A stretch of 11,591 nt of DNA, taken from positions 1-11,591 of the forward strand of contig JAPKCP010000079.1 of NCBI GenBank assembly GCA_028822885.1. The letters are read 5' to 3'. Below are positions 6,292 through 11,591 of this stretch, one piece after another; positions within the stretch are counted from its first letter, which is position 1; every line of letters starts with the position of its first letter. The notes under the pieces were generated by a model that had not been told where the DNA came from, searched no databases, and saw nothing but the letters and a program-made list of their open reading frames with translations. The position numbers were made by a program, and so were the translations under genes. The stretch is from Yoonia sp. Lineage in GTDB: Bacteria > Pseudomonadota > Alphaproteobacteria > Rhodobacterales > Rhodobacteraceae.

Positions 6292-6672
6292 ATGAAGACT
6301 GCAAAAGACTATTTGGAAGCCGCCAACGCTGATGTCCCAAAGATGTCCACAGAAGATGCTATCGCTGTTCAGGCAAAAGGTGAGGGTGTCTTCGTTGACG
6401 TGCGCGACACTGCTGCCATCACCGCGTCTGGTACAATTGCAGGTGCGCAACGTGTACCACGCGGCATGATAGAATTCCGCGCCGACCCAGCCGTTGAAGC
6501 CCTGTTTGATCCAATTTTTGCAGATAAGTCAGCTGCGTTTTACTTGGTTTGCGGTGCTGGTGGTCAGGCTGCCCTCACAGGCAAAACTATGAAGGATATG
6601 GGTTTCAGCAACGTCACGAACATCGGCGGCTTCCCCGCATGGAAAGACGCGGGCGGCCCAACCGAGGCTTAA
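6292..6672 (+). CDS. Single-domain rhodanese-like protein
   Basis: A 126-residue cytoplasmic rhodanese domain, a family that moves sulfane sulfur through a persulfide on an active-site Cys. Visible motifs: VFVDVRDTAAI (33-43), the strand before the first conserved loop; RVPRGMIEFRA (54-64); the active-site loop LVCGAGGQAAL (85-95) with C87; and NIGGFPAWKDAGGP (110-123), typical of the fold's end. The sixth loop position is Gln where many rhodaneses have Arg, which may alter substrate choice. I start at the ATG at 6292 because MKTAKDYLEAANA is the usual family opening; an in-frame ATG at 6268 adds 8 residues. Neither has a clear Shine-Dalgarno. The gene follows the terminator and has its own 5' region; a promoter is likely in 6204-6260, but I cannot place it. 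The sulfur donor is unknown. Confidence 0.85.
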   Translation: MKTAKDYLEAANADVPKMSTEDAIAVQAKGEGVFVDVRDTAAITASGTIAGAQRVPRGMIEFRADPAVEALFDPIFADKSAAFYLVCGAGGQAALTGKTMKDMGFSNVTNIGGFPAWKDAGGPTEA

Positions 6673-6692
6673 TGCGAACGTCAGAAAACGAT

Positions 6693-6718
6693 CTTGCCGC
6701 TGTCATCACGGCGGCAAG
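6693..6718. terminator. Convergent-gene hairpin, possible bidirectional terminator
   Basis: CTTGCCGC (6693-6700) and GCGGCAAG (6711-6718) form a perfect 8-bp stem with a 10-nt loop, in the 50-nt gap between the ends of the rhodanese gene (plus) and the permease gene (minus). The plus-strand side has no T run (ACCCCTAG follows). The minus-strand side reads ATCGTTTTC after the stem, so it is better suited to stopping the permease operon. Confidence 0.65.
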
Positions 6719-6722
6719 ACCC

Positions 6723-7478
6723 CTAGATCATATCCCACAACAACCGCAGTGCCAGTGCTGTTGCCGCAATCACCACAACAGGTTTGATTAACGTCGCACC
6801 AGCTCGCATTGCTAGCCTTGCACCAACAGCAGCCCCAGCGATTTGCGCGGCACCCATGCAAAGTCCAACGATCCACCATGGCTCTGCAACCAACGCATAG
6901 GCCGCGATCCCACCCGCGTTTGATGCAAAGTTCAAAAGTTTCGTGTGCGCCGTCGCCTTCAGCACCCCGAACCCAGCCAGCGCCACAAAGCCAATCATAT
7001 AAAAAGAACCAGCCCCCGGCCCAATGAGACCATCATAGAAAGCAACGAGCGGGACAATCGTGATGATAAACACGGTGGCGCTGATTTTTCGGGTTTTGTC
7101 CAAATCGTCCAGACCGGGTTTCACCGCAAAGAACACTGCAATCGCGATCAGCAGTACAGGCAGCCCCAGTCGGATCACATCAGTCGGTAATTGCGCAGTC
7201 AACAACGCGCCAATGACTGCCGCGCAAAAGGCAAGCACCGCGGGCCAAATCTGACGGCGCAAATCAACGTGGCCTGCGCGTCCATACGTCCAAGCGGCCA
7301 TACCCGTCCCAAAGACGCCTTGCACTTTGTTCGTCGCAATGGCCGTCACTGGCGGGGCGCCCGCAAGCACCAATGCAGGTAGTGTGATCAGCCCACCGCC
7401 ACCTGCAATCGCATCCACGATGCCCGCAACAAATGCGGCCACCATAAGCCACACGACAAGTTCGACAGCGATTTCCAT
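6723..7478 (-). CDS. TSUP (TauE/SafE, DUF81) family membrane permease
   Basis: A 251-residue inner-membrane protein, mostly hydrophobic, with about 7-8 membrane spans. It has the two-fold repeat typical of the family: GIVDAIAGGGGLITLPAL (19-36) with TNKVQGVFGTGMA (49-61), and DGLIGPGAGSFYMIGF (149-164) with HTKLLNFASNAGG (178-190). The family includes proposed exporters of sulfite, sulfonates and related anions, but many members have no known substrate. The start ATG at 7478 directly touches the stop of the PLP-enzyme gene (TGA then ATG, no spacer) and has little Shine-Dalgarno of its own, so its translation is probably coupled. Last in the serB operon, this location suggests a sulfur-containing anion such as sulfite as substrate; that is inference. 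Confidence 0.9.
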   Translation of the reverse strand: MEIAVELVVWLMVAAFVAGIVDAIAGGGGLITLPALVLAGAPPVTAIATNKVQGVFGTGMAAWTYGRAGHVDLRRQIWPAVLAFCAAVIGALLTAQLPTDVIRLGLPVLLIAIAVFFAVKPGLDDLDKTRKISATVFIITIVPLVAFYDGLIGPGAGSFYMIGFVALAGFGVLKATAHTKLLNFASNAGGIAAYALVAEPWWIVGLCMGAAQIAGAAVGARLAMRAGATLIKPVVVIAATALALRLLWDMI

Positions 7479-8615
7479 TCAGGCGAGCGCCTGAACCCAA
7501 TCGGCTTTCAGATCCTCGATATCCTCAATCCCAACCGAGACACGGATCAGGTTTTCGGGGATGCCAGTCTGGGATTCGATCGTGTGCCGATGCTCCACAA
7601 GGCTTTCGACACCACCCAACGATGTGGCACGCAGGAACAGTTTCAGTTTGCCGACAACCGCCAAAGCCTCAGCCGCGCCCCCTTTAACAAGCACGGAACA
7701 AAGACTCCCGTAGCCTGTCATCTGTTGCGTTGCGACGTCATGGCCGGGGTGATGCGGCAGGCCGGGATAGTAGACATCAACCGTCGCAGGGTGGTCATGC
7801 AGGAAGGTGGCCAACGCCATCGTATTTGCGGTCATCCGTTCAATACGCAGCGGAAGGGTCCGTATGCCCCGGATCAGCAACCAAGCCTCAAACGGCCCTA
7901 AAACAGCACCTGCATCATGCCGATCTATCTTGATATCAGTCCAGGTTTGCGTGTCTGGCGAACAGGTCGACAGCACCCCGGCAAGGACATCCGAATGGCC
8001 ATTGATCGCCTTTGTCGCGGAATGCATCACGATGTCTGCGCCAAGCGCGAGCGGTTTCATCAAGATTGGTGTGGCGGCTGTGGCATCTACGACCAAAATA
8101 CCACCGTTGTGATGGGTAGCCGTCGCAGCGGCTGCAATATCAACAGTTTTGAGCCATGGGTTAGAGGGGGTCTCAATGAAAACAAGCATTGGTTTATGGG
8201 TCTCACATGCCGCTTGGAGATCAATCGTGTTGCTCGCATCCATCTCATGCAAAATGACGTCCCGGCGCGCGCAGAAATCACGAACCCACTTTGTTGTGCC
8301 CCAATAAATCCCTGATTGGATCACCACCGTGTCACCTGCCAGCAGTGTCCGAAACACGGCCGCAATTGCGGCCATGCCAGCAGGAAACAGCAGCGTGTCC
8401 TCAGCCTCTTCCAACTGACACAGCAGATTTTCGGCCAAGCGGACCGTATCGCTATTATCACGGGAATAGATATTGTCAGGGCGGATCAGCGCGTAGTTTT
8501 CATCGCGCATAAATGTCGTCGCAAGCTGCACGGGCGGCACAACGCCAGCACTTTGGTGATCAATAGCACCAGCTGCGTGAGCTGCGATTGTGGCGGGCTT
8601 TAGGCGGTTGGTCAT
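7479..8615 (-). CDS. Cys/Met metabolism PLP-dependent enzyme (cystathionine gamma-synthase / beta-lyase family)
   Basis: A 378-residue cytoplasmic PLP enzyme of fold type I (PF01053), the family of transsulfuration enzymes linking cysteine, homocysteine and methionine. Motifs: IYSRDNSDTVRLAE (49-62), whose Tyr and Arg contact the PLP phosphate of the neighbouring subunit; ETPSNPWLKTVDI (148-160); VVDATAATPI (175-184) with the ring-nitrogen Asp D177; HSATKAINGHSDVLAG (198-213) with Schiff-base K202; and SLGGVESLVEHRHT, then RVSVGIED near the C terminus. NSDT replaces the usual NPT after the YSR motif and DATAATP replaces DNTFATP, so this is a variant branch. Synthase versus lyase cannot be decided by eye, hence no symbol. 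The start overlaps the serB stop (ATGA), indicating translational coupling. Confidence 0.9.
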   Translation of the reverse strand: MTNRLKPATIAAHAAGAIDHQSAGVVPPVQLATTFMRDENYALIRPDNIYSRDNSDTVRLAENLLCQLEEAEDTLLFPAGMAAIAAVFRTLLAGDTVVIQSGIYWGTTKWVRDFCARRDVILHEMDASNTIDLQAACETHKPMLVFIETPSNPWLKTVDIAAAATATHHNGGILVVDATAATPILMKPLALGADIVMHSATKAINGHSDVLAGVLSTCSPDTQTWTDIKIDRHDAGAVLGPFEAWLLIRGIRTLPLRIERMTANTMALATFLHDHPATVDVYYPGLPHHPGHDVATQQMTGYGSLCSVLVKGGAAEALAVVGKLKLFLRATSLGGVESLVEHRHTIESQTGIPENLIRVSVGIEDIEDLKADWVQALA

Positions 8616-9487
8616 GTGACAAACTCCGATTTTGAATAGCCTTGGATGTAAAGAAGGGCGGTCAGGTCACCATAGTTCACCCGCACTTGGACTTTTTCTT
8701 GCAACGCAGGTTTGCCATGAAGAGCAACGCCGGTCCCTGCATTCGCAAGCATCAGTAGATCATTCATACCGTCGCCCACTGCAATTGCATCGTCAGGCGT
8801 GATCCCGAGGGTAGCTGTGATACCATTCAGGGCCTCTAACTTCGCATCTTGGCCCAAAATTGGTCGCACGACCTTACCGGTAAGTTTGGCGTCTGCGATC
8901 TCAAGCGTATTTGCGCGGTTCTCGTGGAACCCAAGGTCGGCAGCGACGCGTGCTGTAAAGGCTGTGAAACCACCCGACACAAGGGCGGCATATGCCCCCT
9001 GTCCACGCATTGTATTCACCAAAACATCACCGCCCGGCATATATGTGATCCGCGTTTTCAGAACCTCGTCAATAATGGCTTCAGGCAGGCCCGCTAACAG
9101 ACCAACCCGTTCATCAATCGCGGCCTCAAAGTCCAACTCACCGTTCATTGCCCGCGCTGTGATGGCAGCCACACGCGCCCCAACGCCCGCCTCGTCTGCC
9201 AATTCATCAATGCATTCTTGTTGGATCATCGTGCTATCCATATCCGCAATGAGCATCTTTTTGCGACGGTTTGCTGCGGGCTGTATGATCAAATCAACGC
9301 CTTGATCTTGGCAAATCTGCCATACCTCAGACGTGTTCCCGGGCTGCGTTGCGAGCGTGACTTCAGCAGCCTCATCCACCGCAAGCCATACAACATCGCC
9401 GCCACCCCACGCATTGCGCAGGCTTTCAACCAAAGCAGGGTCTAAGTTGGGTCGCGCAGGGTCACACAGAAAGGTCGCAATAAACAT
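8612..9487 (-). CDS. serB: Phosphoserine phosphatase
   Basis: A 291-residue HAD-superfamily enzyme that hydrolyses O-phosphoserine to serine, the last step of serine synthesis. I start at the ATG at 9487, because GAGGA lies 6 nt before it; an in-frame ATG at 9505 would add 6 residues. Residues 1-75 form the poorly conserved N-terminal region. HAD motifs: LIADMDSTMIQQE (79-91) with nucleophile D82 and acid D84; VSGGFTAF (170-177) with S171; K216 in GQDAKLEALN; and AVGDGMNDLLML (236-247) with D239 and D243 for Mg. ECIDELADEAGV (91-102) is the SerB cap signature. First gene of the serB - PLP enzyme - permease run and divergent from serC-serA, which supplies its substrate. Confidence 0.95.
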   Translation of the reverse strand: MFIATFLCDPARPNLDPALVESLRNAWGGGDVVWLAVDEAAEVTLATQPGNTSEVWQICQDQGVDLIIQPAANRRKKMLIADMDSTMIQQECIDELADEAGVGARVAAITARAMNGELDFEAAIDERVGLLAGLPEAIIDEVLKTRITYMPGGDVLVNTMRGQGAYAALVSGGFTAFTARVAADLGFHENRANTLEIADAKLTGKVVRPILGQDAKLEALNGITATLGITPDDAIAVGDGMNDLLMLANAGTGVALHGKPALQEKVQVRVNYGDLTALLYIQGYSKSEFVT

Positions 9488-9513
9488 CTCAAATCCTCGG
9501 GGCATAGCGATGA

Positions 9514-9530
9514 CAGGACACCGGGTCCTG
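9514..9530. repeat. 6-bp hairpin in the serB 5' leader
   Basis: CAGGAC (9514-9519), loop ACCGG, GTCCTG (9525-9530): perfect arms 26 nt upstream of the serB start. No T run follows on the minus strand, so it is not a terminator. It could shape the serB leader; no function is shown. Confidence 0.35.
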
Positions 9531-9550
9531 CTTCATTTGGCCAAATAAAC

Positions 9551-9634
9551 TCAAACTGCGCTGCCAGCAACGCAAAGACCAAAGTTTCCGATCCGCGTCA
9601 TCGCTTCCGCTAACGCGACCAGATATTCATCCAA
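9551..9634 (-). CDS. Possible small ORF upstream of serB (uncertain)
   Basis: The minus-strand frame is open from after a stop at about 9665 down to TGA at 9551-9553. From a TTG at 9634 it encodes 27 residues, LDEYLVALAEAMTRIGNFGL then CVAGSAV, with an amphipathic, protein-like pattern. Against it: the start would be TTG with a poor Shine-Dalgarno, no ATG gives a longer product, and a frame this short can be open by chance. It is not rich in serine codons, so it does not look like a serine attenuation peptide. Confidence 0.2.
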   Translation of the reverse strand: MDEYLVALAEAMTRIGNFGLCVAGSAV

Positions 9635-9651
9635 ACCGTCACTTTCGATGT

Positions 9652-9728
9652 TGTGCCTACCTGCCTACGCGCATATCCGGATAAGTGGGACACCCTTCCC
9701 CAACGAAGGGCGATTATCTGTGAGGATA
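9652..9728 (+). ncRNA. Structured 5' leader of serC, likely the alphaproteobacterial serC leader RNA
   Basis: Hairpin 1: TGTGC (9652-9656) with GCGCA (9669-9673), one G-U pair, over a 12-nt loop; within it TGCCTAC occurs twice with an 8-nt period (9654 and 9662). Hairpin 2 has three helices: CCCTTC/GAAGGG (9693-9698 with 9705-9710, loop CCCAAC), GATAA/TTATC (9680-9684 with 9714-9718) and basal TATCC/GGATA (9674-9678 with 9724-9728). The basal helix buries most of the serC Shine-Dalgarno GAGGA (9722-9726). From memory, a serC leader family is described upstream of serC-serA in alphaproteobacteria with its last stem over the ribosome binding site, which this matches. Translational control is inferred; no T run suggests termination. 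Confidence 0.65.
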
Positions 9729-9734
9729 CCAGTG

Positions 9735-10874
9735 ATGGTTATGACGACACCGGCCACGCGGCCGTCTAATCCGCGTTTTTCATCTGGCCCCTGTGCCAAA
9801 CCCCCCGTTTTTTCTTTGGATATGCTCGCAGACGCCCCATTGGGTCGCTCGCACCGCGCTGCAGTCGGCAAGTCAAAATTGGCTGAGGCGATTGACCTCA
9901 CCCGCGAAATTCTTGGCGTGCCTGCGGATTACCGCATCGGTATTGTGCCTGCGTCTGACTCTGGTGCGTATGAAATGGCCATGTGGTCGATGCTGGGCGA
10001 GCGACCCGTTGAGATGGTTGCATGGGAAAGCTTTGGCGCAGGCTGGGTCACCGATGTTGTCAAGCAACTGAAGATCGAAGCACAGGTCCACACCGCAGAT
10101 TATGGCCACATCGTTGATATGGCTGCGTTGGATTATGACAAAGACGTTTGCTTTACGTGGAACGGAACGACATCTGGCGTGCGTATGCCAAACGGTGATG
10201 CAATCCCTGCTGACCGTGCTGGTTTGACGTTATGCGATGCGACATCTGCTGCGTTTGCGCAGGATTTGCCTTGGGACAAGCTCGATGTGACAACATTCTC
10301 TTGGCAGAAGGTCATGGGCGGCGAGGCGGCGCACGGCATGCTAATCCTGTCACCACGCGCCGTTGAGCGTTTGGAAAGCTATACGCCCGCTTGGCCCCTG
10401 CCAAAAATCTTCCGCCTCACCAAGGGTGGCAAACTGATCGAAGGCATCTTTAAGGGTGAGACCATTAACACCCCGTCTATGCTGGCTGTTGAGGACTATC
10501 TTGTTGCTTTAAAATGGGCACAAAACATTGGTGGTTTGTCTGCATTACAAGCGCGGGCAAATGCGAACGCACAGGCAATTTTTGACTTCTGCGACGCCAA
10601 CGACTGGATTGCAAACTTGGCTGAGGATGATGCCACACGCTCAAACACCTCCGTCTGTTTGAAATTCACAGATGACCGCATCACGGACGGCGCGGCCTTC
10701 GCTAAGGCAGTGGCCAAACGCTTGGCTGATGAAGATGTCGCCCTCGACATCGGCGCATATCGTGATGCACCTGCGGGCCTTCGGATCTGGTGTGGTGCGA
10801 CAGTTGAAACGTCTGATATCGCAGCCATGTTGCCTTGGCTCTCATGGGCGTTTGAGGCCGAAATCGCCGCCTGA
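9735..10874 (+). CDS. serC: Phosphoserine aminotransferase (alphaproteobacterial type)
   Basis: A 379-residue PLP enzyme that transaminates 3-phosphohydroxypyruvate with glutamate to give phosphoserine, the middle step of serine synthesis; SerC also serves vitamin B6 synthesis in some bacteria. The opening PATRPSNPRFSSGPCAKPP (6-24) is characteristic of the alphaproteobacterial SerC branch. DATSAAFAQDLPW (168-180) includes the ring-nitrogen Asp D168, and FSWQKVMGGEAAHG (188-201) the Schiff-base K192. I start at the ATG at 9735 because GAGGA lies 8 nt upstream; an ATG at 9741 is 14 nt from it. The frame is open up to 9648, but that part is leader RNA. It is followed by serA on the same strand after 76 nt and lies divergent from serB. 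Confidence 0.95.
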   Translation: MVMTTPATRPSNPRFSSGPCAKPPVFSLDMLADAPLGRSHRAAVGKSKLAEAIDLTREILGVPADYRIGIVPASDSGAYEMAMWSMLGERPVEMVAWESFGAGWVTDVVKQLKIEAQVHTADYGHIVDMAALDYDKDVCFTWNGTTSGVRMPNGDAIPADRAGLTLCDATSAAFAQDLPWDKLDVTTFSWQKVMGGEAAHGMLILSPRAVERLESYTPAWPLPKIFRLTKGGKLIEGIFKGETINTPSMLAVEDYLVALKWAQNIGGLSALQARANANAQAIFDFCDANDWIANLAEDDATRSNTSVCLKFTDDRITDGAAFAKAVAKRLADEDVALDIGAYRDAPAGLRIWCGATVETSDIAAMLPWLSWAFEAEIAA

Positions 10875-10879
10875 CACCA

Positions 10880-10899
10880 CGAATTTTCGCGAAAATTCG
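10880..10899. repeat. Perfect 20-bp palindrome between serC and serA
   Basis: CGAATTTTCGCGAAAATTCG starts 5 nt after the serC stop. It is fully self-complementary and could form an 8-bp hairpin with a CGCG loop. No T run follows, so it is not a typical terminator. It sits 51 nt upstream of the serA start, where it could be a dimeric-protein site or an mRNA hairpin setting serC versus serA levels. The remainder of the gap (10900-10937) shows nothing I recognise. Confidence 0.6.
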
Positions 10900-10950
10900 C
10901 CATCCCAACACCGGGGCGGCACATTCATTCTCTGTTGAAGGACCATTCCA

Positions 10951-11591
10951 ATGGCCGCTCCTAAAGTACTCATCTCCGATAAACTCTCCGCTGCAGCTGT
11001 CCAAATTTTCAAGGACCGTGGCATCGACGTCGATTTCCAACCTGACCTCGGCAAAGACAAAGACCTGCTGCTGGCTGCGATCCCGCATTACGATGGCCTC
11101 GCGATCCGTTCTGCCACCAAAGCTACCCAAAAGATCATTGAGGCCGCAACAAACCTTAAGGTCATCGGTCGCGCTGGTATTGGCACAGACAACATCGACA
11201 AAGAAGCCGCCTCTAAGGCTGGCATCATCGTCATGAACACGCCGTTCGGCAACATGATCACCACTGCAGAGCACGCTATTGCAATGATGTTCGCCGTGGC
11301 CCGCCAAATCCCAGAGGCATCCACGTCCACCCACGCGGGCAAATGGGAAAAATCCAAGTTCATGGGCGTTGAGCTGACGGGCAAAACCCTTGGCGTTATC
11401 GGTGCAGGCAACATCGGTGGGATCGTTTGTAACCGTGCAAAAGCTCTCCAGATGAAAGTCATGGCCTACGATCCGTTCCTTGGGGAAGACAAAGCCGCCG
11501 AAATGGGTGTCACAAAGGTTGAGCTGGACGAACTGCTTGCCAACGCTGATTTCATCACGCTGCATGTGCCGTTTACGGATCAAACATCCAA
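10951..11591 (+). CDS. serA: D-3-phosphoglycerate dehydrogenase, 5' part
   Basis: Partial gene: 213 residues are visible before the window ends. SerA oxidises 3-phosphoglycerate to 3-phosphohydroxypyruvate with NAD, the entry step of serine synthesis. The start ATG has AAGGA 8 nt upstream. Residues 5-100 form the first part of the substrate domain (KVLISDKLSAAAVQIF; GLAIRSATKAT at 49-59; GRAGIGTDNIDKEAA at 73-87; NTPFGNMITTAEHAI at 96-110). The NAD-binding domain follows, with GKTLGVIGAGNIGGIVCNRA (144-163) as the dinucleotide-binding glycine motif and D174 (AYDPF) as the likely NAD ribose contact. The active-site Arg/Glu/His lie beyond or near the edge and cannot all be checked, nor whether ACT domains follow. 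It is cotranscribed with serC in all likelihood. Confidence 0.94.
   Translation, partial: MAAPKVLISDKLSAAAVQIFKDRGIDVDFQPDLGKDKDLLLAAIPHYDGLAIRSATKATQKIIEAATNLKVIGRAGIGTDNIDKEAASKAGIIVMNTPFGNMITTAEHAIAMMFAVARQIPEASTSTHAGKWEKSKFMGVELTGKTLGVIGAGNIGGIVCNRAKALQMKVMAYDPFLGEDKAAEMGVTKVELDELLANADFITLHVPFTDQTS

Noticed and set aside
9535..9546. 12-bp palindrome ATTTGGCCAAAT in the serB-serC gap
   Set aside because: A perfect 12-bp palindrome is expected about three times by chance in a window this size. With no second copy or other support it is not called as an operator.
9488..9560. SAM, SAH or T-box type leader for the serB - PLP enzyme operon
   Set aside because: Only a 6-bp hairpin is seen. There is no conserved aptamer core and no terminator.
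10702..11583. Long minus-strand open frame (293 codons) across the end of serC and the start of serA
   Set aside because: The plus strand clearly encodes SerC and SerA here, with motifs and ribosome binding sites. The antisense product has no recognisable domain and is a frame shadow.
1..11591. Mobile element, phage, CRISPR or defence system
   Set aside because: Every long coding stretch is explained by housekeeping families; no direct-repeat arrays, transposase, integrase or flanking repeats were seen.

Overview
The window looks like ordinary chromosome of an alphaproteobacterium of the order Rhodobacterales (Roseobacter group). The reasons are the protein styles (alphaproteobacterial SerC, a RibA with a long N-terminal extension, a short YkuD protein without signal peptide), moderate GC content by eye, and the arrangement of serB divergent from serC-serA. 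The genus cannot be read from the sequence. I see no phage, insertion sequence, CRISPR array, tRNA or rRNA.

Layout. (1) 1-89, minus: start of a glutathione S-transferase-like gene, cut by the window edge, divergent from a YafY-type WYL regulator (170-895, plus). An inverted repeat and an extended -10 box lie between them. (2) 969-2210, plus: a secreted MltB-type lytic transglycosylase, whose stop overlaps the stop of the convergent minus-strand gene. (3) 5306-2202, minus: a likely four-gene run of ribA (GTP cyclohydrolase II), a small L,D-transpeptidase-like YkuD protein, rppH (RNA pyrophosphohydrolase) and a SAM methyltransferase. (4) 5465-6151, plus: an orphan OmpR-type response regulator with a strong intrinsic terminator, then a single-domain rhodanese protein (6292-6672). 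(5) 9487-6723, minus: serB, a Cys/Met-metabolism PLP enzyme and a TSUP-family permease, coupled by a 4-nt ATGA overlap and then by a stop codon touching the next start. (6) 9735 to the window end, plus: serC, then serA (3' end cut off), preceded by a structured leader.

How the genes fit together. SerA, SerC and SerB are the three steps from 3-phosphoglycerate to serine. Serine feeds cysteine and, by transsulfuration, methionine. The PLP enzyme and the TSUP permease (a family that includes sulfite and sulfonate exporters) therefore make a plausible serine-sulfur module, with the rhodanese protein close by. The lytic transglycosylase and the YkuD protein both point to peptidoglycan, but they lie in separate transcription units.

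The best regulatory signal is the serC leader at about 9652-9728. It has two hairpins, and the basal helix of the last one contains the serC Shine-Dalgarno sequence. From memory this fits the serC leader RNA described upstream of serC-serA in alphaproteobacteria. I do not see a clearly new multi-gene system. The less explained items are a perfect 20-bp palindrome between serC and serA, a catalytically dead RibB-like domain at the N terminus of RibA, a possible small ORF in the serB-serC gap, and a possibly leaderless regulator gene with an operator-like repeat.
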